Shown here piece after piece: positions 49,701 through 62,799 of a stretch of 64,000 nucleotides of DNA. This stretch comes from Chionis minor (taxonomy: Eukaryota > Chordata > Aves > Charadriiformes > Chionididae), in the NCBI GenBank assembly GCA_013398295.1, contig VZSF01006565.1:94518-158517 (forward strand), in the 5' to 3' direction. Made by a program: the position numbers and the translations under genes. The notes below the pieces were generated by a model. That model saw only the letters and a program-made list of their open reading frames with translations. It searched no databases and was not told the origin of the DNA. Within the stretch, counting starts at the first letter, position 1. The number at the start of each line of letters is the position of its first letter.

Positions 49701-50971
49701 GAAGTGTATTAGGCAGCCATTTAAGAGCAACAAGTGAAGGAGAGGCTACTGCAGGGGCCGGGATTGCAGCGTGACAGTATTTCAGAAGATTAAATAAACT
49801 TTCATGGGCTAGAATAATAAAGAAGTGAGAAGGAAGAACTCCACGCAAAGAACTGGCGGTAATGCCTCAGAAATGAGCTTGTACATCAAATATTCTTGAA
49901 ATCTTTAAGTTTTGAATTGATACCGTGCATCAAGAATGATGTGATTGCAAATTACATGGATTTTAAACATAGACTTCTGAATTCTAGACATCAGAAAACA
50001 CAACCATTAAAATTCAAATAGGTCAATCTTGTTACTCACAGGATTCCAAATTTTCTTTGGATATATTTACTAATTGATTGTCTGACTTCTTGCAAACACG
50101 GGTATTGTCTTTGATTACTTCTTCCTTAGCTTTCCAGCTACTTAGATAGGAACTAGACCTTCTGCACGCCTGTCCTTCACGTGAGTTTGTTGAGTTCGAT
50201 CTTTTCTCTCTCCTCTTTTACTTGACTTCCCACAAAAAAAGAATGAGGCAGGCAGAGAAACAGACTCTTGCAATTGTGCAACAGGGTGGAGGGAAAGAAA
50301 AACAACTAAACCTTCAAAATCGGAAGGCATCATTCTAGATTTCCACATCATCCTGGAGGCAGCACCCGAACGTATGGTTCTGTCAGAGGAGTAGAGCAAC
50401 ATACAGCTTCAGGTCCCTAAAGCACCAGGCAGGACAAAACATCCATCAACCAGCAAGACAGAAGTTCAGACATCTTGAAAGTAACAGGTATGTTGTAATG
50501 CAGGAACCACAGATGTCATCATCTGATTTTTATTGTAATTCTTTACATAAATACATGACAGAGAACTGGATTTCTATACAAGTCCTATCATCCCCTCAGT
50601 TCAAGACAGTGACATTTTCTTGGACTGGGAGGGTGGAGGACATATTCCAATAGAAAGACTTATTTTTGGCAGTTTCAATAAAAGCAAACAGCACAGGTGC
50701 GTACGTTACCACACCTCCCTGTTAAAGGCAACTTAGCAAGTTTGAAAAAAGGCTTCGCTATAAGCTCCTTTATGAGCTTTCTTTATGTTTCATTTTTCCT
50801 GTTTGCCGTGTTATTTGCTGACCATTTCCTGCTCTTCACAGGCCAAACTACCCAGCGTAACATAAGCACTAAACGTCAGGGCTATACAACAAACGTAATT
50901 GCATGTCATTGACACCACACCTCACTTTGTGTACTGGTAATTCAGAGCAATACTGTGCCTAATGTCAGCAG
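46721..50971. other. Noncoding unique sequence, no gene seen
   Basis: About 4.2 kb of AT-rich DNA without recognised exons or transposons. A 13-base A-run lies at about 48712-48724. A short direct repeat of TTCCCATAA occurs near 47045-47062. Opposite-strand overlapping frames at 49110-49418 have no recognised domain. Confidence 0.6.
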
Positions 50972-50994
50972 AAAAAAAAAAAAAAAAAAAAAAA
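50972..50994 (+). repeat. A23 homopolymer
   Basis: Twenty-three A's, with no transposon body recognisable upstream that would make it a retroposon tail. Confidence 0.9.
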
Positions 50995-53900
50995 TCAAAG
51001 CAATTCTTCTGCAAGGGAAAGATGGAGAGAGCTGGGAAGAGAAAAGCAAACATTTTTCATGGAAAAGGGGCGTTTCTATTCTGCCTCTAGTGGAGTTCTA
51101 AGAAAAGATAAAATTAGACTCTGAATTACCAGACAACCGGTATCTCATTAGCTACCATCTACAAATACTTTCCTTTGGTGTTATAACAAAATGCTGCACA
51201 TACCTCCAAAAACACAAACAAATCCATGTCTCAGCTAAAGGACGAACATTCTGCCAAAAAATCCTACTTTTTTTTCCTGATGGTGTTTCACCTGGTATTG
51301 CAGTCTTTTTTATTTATATATGTCTATAAAAGCCTCATTTTTGGACATTGACAGGTTAAGAAACTCTGCTATCAGGGCAACACATTAGTGGCCTAACATT
51401 TGACAAATACATGTTTGCAGAAATACAACCAACAGAATCATAAAACCCCCCCACATTCTGAAATCAACTTCCAAAAGTGAAGTACTTGCAGGTTTCCTTC
51501 ACATTTATCATTTCCTTTTTAGAGAGTCTTTTCGCAGTCACCTCATGTCTAGCTACCTCCTTCATTCAAAATGCTAAGAAGTAGTAATTTTATTAAAAAT
51601 TTGCATTTTGTGTTTTATCAGTCAGTATTGTATTAATCTGTGTTAATTGTATTTATACAGATTTTTTTCCTCATGTGTTATAAAGCAATTTGCATCCACT
51701 GCTCAACTACTTTCCTTTTAGCTGCACTCAGAGTGGAAATAATTTAGGAGTTCCTCTTATGCTGATGAATTTCTCTTAAAAAGATAAGATTACTTTTCCA
51801 CACCTTAACTAAACACAGCAACGGGGGGACACGACACCCCGACCCTCTGCACAGAGTCTGATCTCAGAATGCCCTGGACACTATTACCAAATTTCTCAAA
51901 GCGTGAAAAAAAAATTCCAAGTCCACTGAAAACAGCTGTAAGTATTCAAAATGGTAGTAGTATCCTCATTACATTTACCCCCATTTGACCAGGTTTGTAA
52001 TTGAAGCATGTTGGCACATACAAGACTTCATTATCAGTTATCCCTGAAACACTCTAAACTGGTAATTTACTCAAAAATGCTGTTTTATTGAAAAAGTGAA
52101 CTCTTATTTCCCTATTATATCACTTGTAGTGATACAGTCTCAGAAACAAGTGAACAAGTGAATTTATTTAACAATCACTATTATATACTATACTAATATA
52201 AAACTTCCAAGTCTGATTCAGAAATTGCACCCATTAATTCTTTTAAATTGTCATTACAAAAAAAAAAAAAAAAANAATGGCTGCAGAAATATGAATCTGC
52301 ATTTTTAAGGATGTTTGGAAACATTAGTTATAATTAGCAAAACAAGTATTGTCCCCATGACAGCCTTTCTTTACAAACCTTTGAATGTTTGACAAGAAAA
52401 GGTCATGTTTTGTAAAATCCTGGAAAGGTCATTCAATAACAAATCACATGAATGAAATCACAAGAGTTCAAGGAGGTTAACAGAAACACCACAGGCATTA
52501 AAGCATGTTTTGAAGGTAAACAAGGTAAAAGAAAAACAGTCTGCCTCAGCTCTGGAAAAAGGAAAAAGCAAGTAGTCTCTAATTTGCTACACACTGTAAT
52601 TTTAAGACATTTTCTCTGCACTTGGAGGTTTAACACTACGTATTATTTCTCATGTTCAACGCATTTAGGGAAGGATTAACAGATAACAGAGCCCAAACAT
52701 TTAAACATCTCTTCAAATAGTCTACATTGACCTTCGTAGATTTTTCCCCCCTAATCTTGTGACCAGACACTTAAAAAACCCCAAAACTTAACCTACATCT
52801 CAACTAAATCTCAATCTTAGATCTCAAAACTTCCCTGCTTGAAACTCTGCCAGCCTTTCAGCTAAACACTTTGACCTGCTTGTGACCTCCTATTTCCAGG
52901 TCTATTTTCTTCTTTACCAAAAGAACACAACATTTTTCACAGGCAGGAATAACAAAGAGTTGTTTATATAGGGTAATTTAACTACAGGATCAGTACAGGG
53001 AGCAGTGTGATGTATTTGATCCACAGACCAAGGAAAAAAGCATTGCTCACCAGTGTTAGAGAAAAGCCTATTGAATAGTTTTCCTGGGGCAAGCCAGCAA
53101 ATTGGGGTTCTTTTCATGTATAGGCATAGAAAAAACGAATTCAGGAATGATCCTGGGTCTCTGTCTCCACAGGGTGTTAAAGCCCTGCCCTGCTGCAATT
53201 CTGAAGTTTTAAAGTTCCATTATCCCGGGGGAGAAAGGCAGGACTTATTTACATAAATTCAACATTATTCAATAGAATTTGCTACACAGGGGGAAATCTC
53301 TTCCAATACAAAGAATTTAGAATTACCAACTACGCTTAGTTTATCATCATTACACTTGTGTTTTCATTTATGACAGGGTATTTGCAAACTGTAATTTATT
53401 ATGAACCTCTTTATGAGATTAATTTAACAGGATCAGATCTGTGGACCACCTAAAGTTTACACGTTGACTGGCAGCAGCGAGTCTCACGGGAGAGGAAACA
53501 CCACGCTGTGCCAGCACAACAAACTGTCTCCTGGGAAGGTACTGTTCGAAACTCTAATATAGATTCAGGATTTAAACTCAGTTTATCACTTCAAGAAAGC
53601 CTGAAAGCATTAAAATTTCATACCAGTATCATTAGATACTCCTCTGCGATGTGTACGTGTCTCCCCCTTTCACGTCGACATAATACCAATAGGTAGACAA
53701 AGAAAGAAGTTTAAATAACCTTTTTTTCTACCACATTAGCTGGATAGCAGAGCTGGTAAATCCAAGCAGGTTGGCCCTCCCATCATCCACGGTGAATAAC
53801 TAAGCCAAACATTGTCTTTCACACCAGAAGGCCACAGTTACATTGGGTCCATCCTTCCTTGGAACCAACAACAGATAGCATTAGCTACTCCCAGCGTAAA

Positions 53901-55194
53901 ATAAAAAAAGCTTGACTTTCTAATGACCTGTGCACAAAGGAAAGCCGGCTGACCTCCGTGCACCACCCAAGCAAGGCATCAAGCTTTACAGAAGGATTGT
54001 AGCTAATAACAGAAATGCTTCTTGTTGAAGTTTTGCTCAGCCAATGGCTGCTAAACCAGTTTAGGGAAAGCGATCCAGCATAAAACCAAAAATACTAATA
54101 AACAAGTAAGTAAACACGATCAGTGTTCAGTTACAGCATTCCCCTCAACTGACTTCTCACGCCACGGCACCAACGCTTTTGCAAAAGAGCAAAGAGAAGA
54201 GGAGCAAGGTCAATGCAGCCTCCGTACACTTCAGACCGCGGTACTTCTAAACAGCTATGCCCCCCGTCACAAGTACGCTCCTTTCTAACATCAGGTCCAA
54301 ACCTCTTCCAGGAGAGGGGGCAGAATGGATGCTACAGGAAGCCCAGAAACTTCATCAGCTGTTTGGTCGTCAAGGAGTTGGTATGTTTGGACGTCATGAG
54401 CAGCCATCAGCAGACCCAGCGTTACCAATACAACCCGGAAAAGTATGCCCAGGTGAAGTCAAGGCAGTCATGGCTGTGCTTCTCCCTTTACAAGAAGCAT
54501 GCATGCCTTCAAAGGAATTAAGAAGCAAAATACTAAATATTAAAAATAAATGAGTATTCCAAAGACCCTAGTAATTAGAATAAATTTTGTGCTGCCTAAG
54601 TTTTTGCATCCACAAGTACATGGGCAGAGTATACAAATAAATAGATTTTATCAGGAAGAAATATAACATGGCTTCCTAGAGGACCGTCAAAACTACATCT
54701 GGCTTACACCTGGTTCTCAGGCTGTGTTCACACAACCTGGTTCTCCGTCTCATTTCAGCACTATTCACATGCTGTCAGAGTGTCTTTCGCTCTTCACGAC
54801 AGGACAACTCCAGACATTTGGTTCAGGCATTACCAAAGTTCCCTGTTTCCATACGTGACTGTTCCACACTGTGGGCCTTTTCCCATCCTTCAGAAGCCTG
54901 TTAGGAGCTGCGCAGGAACTACTCTCTGACACATGGTCCAGAGCTAGGACGTTACGGTGTCGTCATCGTTTCAGCTTTCAGGGTTCATGCCTTACCTTTT
55001 CCTATAGGCTGCAGCTCTGCCTTTTTATTTGGAAGGCCTCAAAAAGCACTAATCTAGAAATGTTGCTTGTCCATTAGCGCTATTGTTTCTTTAAAAAGCT
55101 ATACCAGTTTGTACTATGACTGATCAAAATGACTATCAGAAACAAGACACCTCATTTTGTCTTTCTTGCCAACTATTTTAGCTTATTTGCCATG
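50995..55194. other. Noncoding unique sequence, no gene seen
   Basis: AT-rich unique DNA with an A-run containing an N at 52258-52277. Two overlapping plus-strand frames of about 100 codons at 54213-54553 have no recognised domain or flanking splice signals. No transposon is recognised. Confidence 0.6.
52258..52277 (+). repeat. A-run with one unresolved base
   Basis: Seventeen A's, an N at 52275 and two more A's. The N most likely marks an uncertain homopolymer length in the assembly. Confidence 0.9.
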
Positions 55195-55445
55195 AGCACA
55201 GGGTATAATTAATATCACACAGGAGCCAGCATTGTCATTTTTCAAATCATTTCCCTGGAAATGTTCTACACCTCTTAATGGCCCTGCTAATGCTGTAGCT
55301 GTCATGTTTTGGACAGCTGCGCTTTTACAAGACAAACTCAGCTGCGCCATGCGCCTCTCTGTAGACTTTTTAGCTCAACGGCTCAGAAGCCATGAATGCC
55401 AGCTGGTAACGGCTATATGGAAATCTTTGATTAATTTTTTTACCT
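55195..55445. promoter_or_regulatory. Candidate conserved noncoding element
   Basis: Repeat-free sequence of balanced composition. Two E-boxes CAGCTG occur 25 bases apart (55314-55319 and 55339-55344), and a GATTAATTTTTTTA homeodomain-like site near 55430. Paired CAGCTG boxes are typical of bHLH-bound enhancers (myogenic or neurogenic factors). A 74-codon open frame passes through but has no recognised domain. Confidence 0.3.
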
Positions 55446-55502
55446 CTAGACGCTGACTGTTGCTCAAATGTCACCTTCCCAGTTTCGATCCCTAGCCAGC
55501 AT

Positions 55503-55519
55503 TCCCCCCCCCTCCCCCC
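55503..55519 (+). repeat. C-rich tract
   Basis: A run of C's interrupted by one T; the minus strand is G-rich. Confidence 0.85.
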
Positions 55520-57939
55520 GACTACTGCCTGATGGATGAAGCATCAACTGAATGGGCCAAAAATCTTATCACTAATTAAAGCCAATACAGCCTGTCCAGA
55601 TGTGGAGAGAACACGAAGGCTGGAGAGGGGCCAGGTCACACACATGAAATGCTCGATGGTTCAAGAGATGGAGCTCTTCATGATATTTCCCAGGCTGGAG
55701 TTAACATGCGCTGATATTGCCACCCTGAAGACGAAGGTGAGGTGACAGGAGTCACGCTGTGTACGACTTCACCATCACAGCTCACAGCCAACACAAGCGT
55801 GCGGCGTTGATCAAATGAAAACACTTCACACGTAGGAGCCGCACAGATATTATGATGGGATTAAGAAACTCAGATTTTATGCTGCTTTACGCTAGAAATG
55901 ATTGGAAGCCGACAACGTGAACAAATTGGCATGGCTCAGCAGTCATCTGGTGGGGTAGGGTGGCTTGAATTTAACAATTGATCCTGCCTATGAAGCGATA
56001 TTAAGCATCTTCTTACTGAGTCCAAGAACCGGAGAGCATGATCAATAAACCAGCCGAACATATTGTCATGTCTAATACATGCAACTACATCAAACGTCCA
56101 TTTCTGCTGCTTAAACACCTCTGCTATTCTCCAGTTTTAACTTCATGTTCGTTAACGATCTTCGGCCCTGAGAAAGAAGACTGCAAAACTTCTTTTCACG
56201 TCACGTCTGCAAAATCGTACATGAAGTTGTGCTCATCAGTTCAGCAGCAGCAGTTCTCCCAGTTGAAACCAGCCAGGCCAGGAAAGTGACACGAAGAGGA
56301 TGCTGCTAAACACGCACAACTCAAAAACACACACTATATTCTCTTCTGCATGATTTGCTGCCATTTAAAAGACAATAAACAGCAACTTTAGATTGCTAAC
56401 AACATGTCATTTAAGGTTTGCTGTTGCTCAACATCAAGAAAAATCAATGCCAGCTCTACAGGGGCAGAAAACCCAGAGAAGTGAGCTCCATTTCAGGTCT
56501 GTTTGAACTCATTTCCTTTCTCCATGGTTGCCCCCTTGTACACCCCCTCAGGCATCCCCTCACAGCAGGCATGACAGCTTGACACATTGACAGCTTGCAC
56601 TGAATGACAACTGATTTGTACAAATTTCAAGCCTTATAAATCTACCTGTCACAACAACAACATAAAAGAGCTTGGACCCAGCAGGTAACTCAGAAAAAGC
56701 TTCCCCTGACAGCATTTTCTGAAAAGCAATGGCTTGCCTCCTGCCAAAAATTCCAACTATCATCCTTGTATAACTTTGAATAAAAATTCAGGGCCCATTT
56801 TCTTGCCAACAGGCTACCAATCGTCTTATTTAAAGATTAAAAAAGAGTGAACAAGAAAAAAAAAAAGCCATCCACAGAATTTCATTTTATACTGATATGA
56901 AAGTAGCACCACCTGCTATGGCAGGATTACCACACCATTTTTCTCTACAGTGCTCAGACAGAGTAAATGAGCAAGGCTTTTTACGGTATTTAAACAATAT
57001 CCCAGATTGCAATGCTGTTATGCATCCATTACATTGGAGCTGTTAGTCAATGCCACTCTTGCTGATAGAAGTTCAAGAGATTTTTTGTTTTACTTTAGGA
57101 GGCTGTTTTGTTTTATTTTTTTTCTTGCTGAGTTGTTAAAAAAGCAAAATTGCAATTTCAGAAACCAGGAAGGCCGTTCAAGCTACATTTTGCTGTCCAG
57201 CTCTGGTGCAAATCCACAAAGACATTCACTACAATGCTAAGTGTTAAGTGTTTCCGTAAGCAGTATTATGCAAGAGGAAAGCACAGCATTTAATGCTAAC
57301 CTTTACAACTGAATATAAAGGGAATACAGTAATTCTGAAAAGGTCTTTCTGAAAAGACTATATACCAAAAGAGTTTTGAAACCCTGCAAGAACTCGCCAC
57401 AAAGATGATGAAACTGATACGGTGTTTAAAATTGTGCAGTTTTAAAGTATTCTGAGAGCTCCCCACAAGACCACCTTCCAAGTACCACAGGAGATGCTAT
57501 AGGAAGTACCAAATCAGCTGTCTCTAAACCTGAAAAAAATTGTATTAATTAAATTATGGCTGAAAAAGTTATCTGTGGCGTTTTACTTAAAAACAAAAGT
57601 GTTCAGCAGCTTGCAATCACAGTTTGTAAAGATTCAAAAATAAGAGCTTTCTACTAAGCTGCTAGATAATAAAAGTAATTAACAATACCTGACGTATAAT
57701 TTGTATAAACTATATATAAATTCTGTATATATAAGCTTTGTATATACGTATGGTTTGTATAAACTATAAATTCAGCCAATGAGACCTCAAAGAAATGGCT
57801 TGCTTTTCTTTTAACTCAGGAATTGCTGGAGATTTTAATTGTCTAAGTCACTTTGCACGCATATTGCAAGCTGATAATCGGTGCAAATTATAATAGCAGG
57901 AATTGAGTGCCATTTCAGGTTTGTAGCTATCCTGCTCTC
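55520..57939. other. Noncoding unique sequence, no gene seen
   Basis: No supported exon or transposon. AT-rich imperfect palindromic sequence lies at 57695-57772, where the string TTGTATAAACTATA occurs twice, 54 bases apart, around a TATATACGTATG core. Confidence 0.6.
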
Positions 57940-58030
57940 TCTACGTTTGCTACGTAACCCAAGGTTACGCTGCGAGGGGTTGGGTGAGCGGCCGCGTGGT
58001 TCTTCGTGCCGGCCGAGGCCAAACCACGAC
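57940..58030. promoter_or_regulatory. Short CpG-dense patch
   Basis: About eleven CpGs in 90 bases, in an otherwise CpG-poor, AT-rich area. It includes GCGGCCGC at 57988-57995 and a perfect hairpin CGTAACC-CAA-GGTTACG at 57953-57969. It is too short to meet CpG-island length criteria and no transcript is suggested by flanking sequence. It could be a small unmethylated regulatory site or a chance remnant. Confidence 0.3.
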
Positions 58031-58374
58031 ACACAAAGTGATTGAATTAAAGATAAACATTAAAAAAAAAACCCTTTTTTCTAACAGGCAACTTTTGAAG
58101 CTTCACTGATGTTTCCAGTGCAGTTGCAACTTGTGTTTCTGTCCCTGCAGCCTGCCCTGACGGTGCAAAATGCGGAGTAAGAAAGTTTAAGCGGGCTGTT
58201 GAAGGCTTCACATTGAAGCATAGGAACGAACACCTATGTAAAACACAATTATCACAAATGGCGGCATCTTCAAAACAAGTACATTCAAACATACGAACGT
58301 AACAAAGGTTAACCACATTGCTTCTTGAGAACATCAGCCAAGATGTTTTCAAGATGTTTGACCGGCTACACCAC

Positions 58375-59083
58375 TTAAGATGTACAGTAGTCTACGGGAC
58401 CAGAGAGAATTCACCCAAGGGTCCTGGGGGAGCTGGCGGAAGCGCTCACCAAGCCACTTCCCATCATTTATCAGCAGTCCTGGCTCACTGGGGAGGTCCC
58501 AGTTGCCTGGAAGATCCAGGTAACTACAGGCCTGTCAGTCCCAGGGCCAGGGAAGGTTATGGGAGCAGACCATCCTGAGTGCCACTACGCAGCACATGCA
58601 GGACAACCAGGTGGTAAGGCCCAGTCAGCATGGGTTTGTGAAAGGCAGGTCCTGCTTGACTAACCTGATGGCCTTCTAGGACAAGGTGACCTTCTTGGCG
58701 GATGAGGGAAAGGCTGGATGTTGTCCACCTAGACTTTAGTAAAGCCTTTGACACGGTTTCCCACAGCATTCTCCTGGAGAAAATGGCTGCTCATGGCTTG
58801 GATGGGTATACTGGGACAAAAACTGGCTAGAAGGCCAGGTCCAAAGAGTTGTGGTGAATGGATTTAAATCCAGTTAGCAGCCAGTCACAAGTGGTGTTCC
58901 CCAGGGCTCAGTACTGGGGCCAGTTCTGTTTAATATCTTTATCAGCGACCTGGACAAGGGGATCGAGTGCACCTTCAGTAAATTTGCAGACAAAACCAAG
59001 TTAGGCAGGAGTGGTGTCATGGTTGGACTTGATGATCTTAAAGGTCTCTACCAACCTAAGTGATTCTGTGATTCTAAGATAAA
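58375..59083 (+). mobile_element. CR1 LINE, rearranged, with dead reverse transcriptase
   Basis: A sense-strand CR1 copy carrying part of the reverse transcriptase (RT) region and the 3' tail. RT landmarks readable in translation are: a segment ending in NYRPVSP (near 58520); PSQHGFVKGRSCLTNLM (near 58620-58670); LDFSKAFDTVSHSILLEK (near 58730-58782); [17 protein letters not shown] followed by ISDLD (near 58888-58957); and KFADKTKLG (near 58978-59005). The copy is inactive. A TAG stop replaces the Tyr codon at 58677-58679, single-base indels shift the frame (for example near 58560 and 58713), and the catalytic FADD motif reads FADK. About 45-50 bases typical of CR1 are missing at about 58515. 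At about 59012 the RT region jumps directly to the 3' terminal block GGTTGGACTTGATGATCTTA, with a tail of two ATTCTGTG-like units, so a large internal part is deleted. The 5' boundary is approximate. Confidence 0.93.
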
Positions 59084-61644
59084 CTACTTACAGCATAGAG
59101 CATATGTCTCAAAGCTACTTGCCCTGGCCTGCTCCCCAAAATACCCATCCTTATGAGGGACAAGTTACTTCCATAGCTCCCGTAGTGCCCATGACCCCTG
59201 TGCAAAAGGACTGAGGTAGTTACCTGAAGATGACCAGCTGCGACCTAGATGTTATGGGCAGTAAGTCAGTATTCGGGTTCAACCATCTTGGTTGGATGTC
59301 TCGGAAACAAGGGATGCACATGCTCCTTTTCCAGTCATGGGATTTTTGTCTTCAAATCTTCCTTTACTCTCAACACTTTTAAACACAGAACATCACTTTT
59401 ATAGTAGAATATGAAAGAATACAAGTAGTAAGTGGGTTTAGAAAACGTCTCATAAAATGACAGCCACTGGAAGAGGGGCTCTAAAGCAGCTGAAGCACCA
59501 CACCAACACCTGAGCCATCACAGAGGACGGACAAAACAGAGAACTTGTCAGCAGGAGACGGAAAGCCTGTTTCTTATGTTGGAAGAGCAAAGGCTTGAAT
59601 TTTAGGATTGCTGGAGTTCCCTGCTTCCCCAGATTTGGTAACCATAACTACTACATTGGGTTTTTTCCCCATGCCAATTCCACAGCATATACAGGCCTTG
59701 CTGACCAGACATGGCCACAGCAGGGCCCCCAGGTGAATACGTATTATTTCTCAGAAAATATGTTGGGGTAAAGAGGAGGAGAGAGACAGGTATACACACA
59801 CCGCCCTCGATTTTTCAATCCTTTCTATGTGTAGAAACAGAACAAAACAGAAGTCTTAATTTCCCTGCGTATAGGGACAGAAGTTGTTACTGATGGAAAA
59901 GGGCTGCTAAATAGTATAAATACAACCTGCGAGGGGCGAGTTCTAGCATTTCTAGGATTTTGTCCCTTGGACCTGTGGAAGTCAGTACATTTTTGCCACT
60001 TAGAACCCGCTGTGTTATTTGTAACTGTCAGTGGAAGGGAAATCTGTAATTGTTAAGAGGGAAAGAGCCTGTGCAAATTCTTCCCAGTGCAAAGTGAACA
60101 GTCAATCACTTTTATAAGGACAGGAACAACTGAAACTATCCATTCGTATACTTTCCTTTAGTCAACAATATTACCTTTAGTAATCTGGGGAATGTGCATC
60201 CATAAATTACAGAAAGTGTTATTGCATTGCTGAATAAACAGCAACATTTCCATCAGCAGCAGTGGCAGCCCCACAAAGGTATAACAAACAGACTCAATCA
60301 TTTTCTTGTCAAGCTTTGCAATGACTGCAGAGTTTACTGCTGGAGATAATGTTGCTTTCCTCAGCATTGTATGCCAAACTGCAAACTGCTTATTAAAACA
60401 AAACCTCTTTTTCTGAGCAGCATGAGTTGGATAATCACTTATTGCACTCAAGAAAAAACAGGTTTGATGCCCAGAGGTGGTTAGCAATCAAGCATGTGCA
60501 TTAACATTTGGTTTGTAAAAACTGGTTAAAAAAAAAAAAAAAGTGATCTAAAAAGGAATTATGAGAACTAGTGCCCCAGGTTGATCGTTTTCCCTGTTAA
60601 TATATTGTTACTGATAAAATATTTCAAACTACCTTAATATGCCTCTAAGAGAGAAACTAGCAAACAAAGACAGGAATGAAATATAAATCAACTATTCCAA
60701 ATCAGATATCTCCTCTTTAAAAAATGCTTTTTAAGAGGAACAACGGGATTTCATCTTTGCATTCCAGGTACAGGTGGCAACTTGCTTTTCAGAGAAGGCG
60801 GAAAAAAAAAAGTAAACTTGAAAACTAGTCAACTGTGTAAGAGATACTGCTGAAGCTCAAATCTATTATTACCATCCAAAGAAACAGCTTGGCATAACTA
60901 AGCCGACCAATACTCCTGAAAAACCCAGTTCAATTTTCTTCGCTTAAAACAGATTGACAACCATTTTACTTGGTTGAATAACAGGAAAGTCTGAGACACA
61001 AATGAGCAAGCTCTGCCATGTCAAGAAAACACTGCTGTAAAGCAAGCCATTATTCTTGACTTCAGAATGGCTCCCTTTTTTCCTCTTTTCATTTTCTTAA
61101 TGATTAGAGATATATTAATATAAAGCTAAGCAGACAGCCTTCTCTCTGCTATGCTGGCACTGCTGATTTCCTCCTAACGCTGAGCTATCAACCGCTCAAG
61201 AAAACAGCAACATCCAAATAATGGAGATTTCCAGACTATTATAAAGTTTGAGCAGAGTACTGTGAGACTCTCAAAGCCACACACACAAAAAAGGGAACTT
61301 AAGAGGATGACAGTGGCATTTGCCACTGGGTTTTAGCAAGCACATGAACACAATTAAAGCCCACATTGTATCGAAAAAAGAAGAAAGAGATGGTAGCCAA
61401 GTTCTGGGACCCAGCACCCGGAGCACTTCTAATGTCCTCGGGGTGGGAAGTTCCAAACTTACAAAATCTTCTTTGATTCCACAGAAGTTTGAGTAGTTTT
61501 TTTCAAGAGTACTTATGTGACCTGCAAACCTAAACCCTAATGCAAAGTCAGATTTGTTTTCTGTGGAGAACAGCCATTCTGACTGTAATTAGACGTAAAA
61601 CGTAAGCATTTGTATCAGTTACATCTTAAAATTATTTTGATCTG
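59084..61644. other. Noncoding unique sequence, no gene seen
   Basis: AT-rich DNA with an A-run at about 60529-60542 and no recognised exon. The longest frame (60158-60487, minus strand, 109 codons) has no recognised domain. Confidence 0.6.
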
Positions 61645-61935
61645 AAGGAGGGTTAAATCATGCCAATCTGCACATCTGTGCTTCCGTTCACATTCGTACA
61701 ACCTGAGTAATGGCATCAGCGTAAGCCCCTAGGAAAAAGCCTCCGAGCCAATTTAGAGTATGATGATAAATATTAAGATGTTTTAACTTGGTCAGATGCA
61801 AAATCATGGCAACATTCTTATCAGATTTCCTTGTCAAATGGGATTAATGTCAATGAAACAGCCAATTAAATGCATTCATAAAATTCCTTTGTAGCTATTA
61901 ATATTTGAAAACCATTGAAAATAGCAATTCATTTC
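61645..61935. promoter_or_regulatory. Candidate conserved noncoding element
   Basis: Unique, repeat-free block of AT-rich texture, with GGGATTAATGTCAATGAAAC near 61840 (homeodomain/PBX-like) followed by CCAATTAAATGC, and GATGATAAATATT near 61760. The call rests on motif texture only. Confidence 0.25.
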
Positions 61936-62799
61936 ATTCTCCCACCTACCCTTAAACGACCATAAAGAAAATTAAACTTCTTTGCAGTGATATCTGCCAG
62001 AACTGTAAAATAAGAAGAATGCCAAACCGTCTCCAAGACAAACAGCCTAACTCTTTTATCATGTTCATGTTTATTCCTTTCCTTTCTTACTCTTCATTTT
62101 TTGTCCTCTGTAGGTCCTGGTGTTCTCTCTCCTACTCTTCCACCGGAATCACACCTACAGGAGCTGTCTGCTTTAACAGGAGCGTTTCTCGTCCAGGTTC
62201 TGCCCAGAAACTAATCTCAGACCCAAAATATGTATGGTTTTGTCCATTTCCTTTCACATCTCCTTACTCTTACAGTCTTGTACTTCTTGCCATGCTCTAA
62301 TCCTCTCAAGGATCCACATACTGAAATTATCTGTAGCTTTCTCCACTTTTCTCCTTCCCACTCCTCCCCATAACCCTCAGGCACCTCCTTCCATTCATAG
62401 CCATCTCCCACTCTCTCACCCCAAAAGTAATTGTTTTTACACACCAAGACAAGCATCACAACAAGGAGAAGATGCTCACTGAGAAACAATAGCTGAAAAT
62501 TGTCAATCCTAGCATAAAGCTCCATGAAAAAAAGAAATTTTTCATATTGGTACAACTACTGATGAGCATACTTTTTTCAAAGTGAGCAAGTGCTCCATGT
62601 ATAACATGAACTGCTGCATTACAATATGCCTGGATCGCTGACGTATATAAAGAAATGCAATAATACATCCACTTTTATTGCCTTTGACTAACACCATTGT
62701 ATTCCGTGATTACATATGCAAAAAGAGATGATTCAGCTAATCTGCGAGTTACCCTTCGGAGCACTAGGTGTATGATCTGCTAGCCAGAGGTTCCAGAGT
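61936..62799. other. Noncoding sequence, pyrimidine-rich patch
   Basis: A C/T-rich patch at about 62230-62420 gives open frames on both strands (82 and 112 codons) with biased composition (Ser/Pro/Leu-rich). No domain is recognised, so no gene is called. Confidence 0.55.

Noticed and set aside
50972..50994. A23 run as the poly-A tail of a processed pseudogene
   Set aside because: No recognisable mRNA-like body or polyadenylation signal in proper position upstream.
54305..54325. GAGAGGGGGCAGAA string as a CTCF site
   Set aside because: Only the right half of the CTCF consensus matches; the left half is mismatched at most positions.
54213..54553. Two overlapping frames of about 100 codons, possible exon or pseudogene
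   Set aside because: No recognised family in either frame, no convincing splice sites, and no poly-A tail suggesting a retrocopy.
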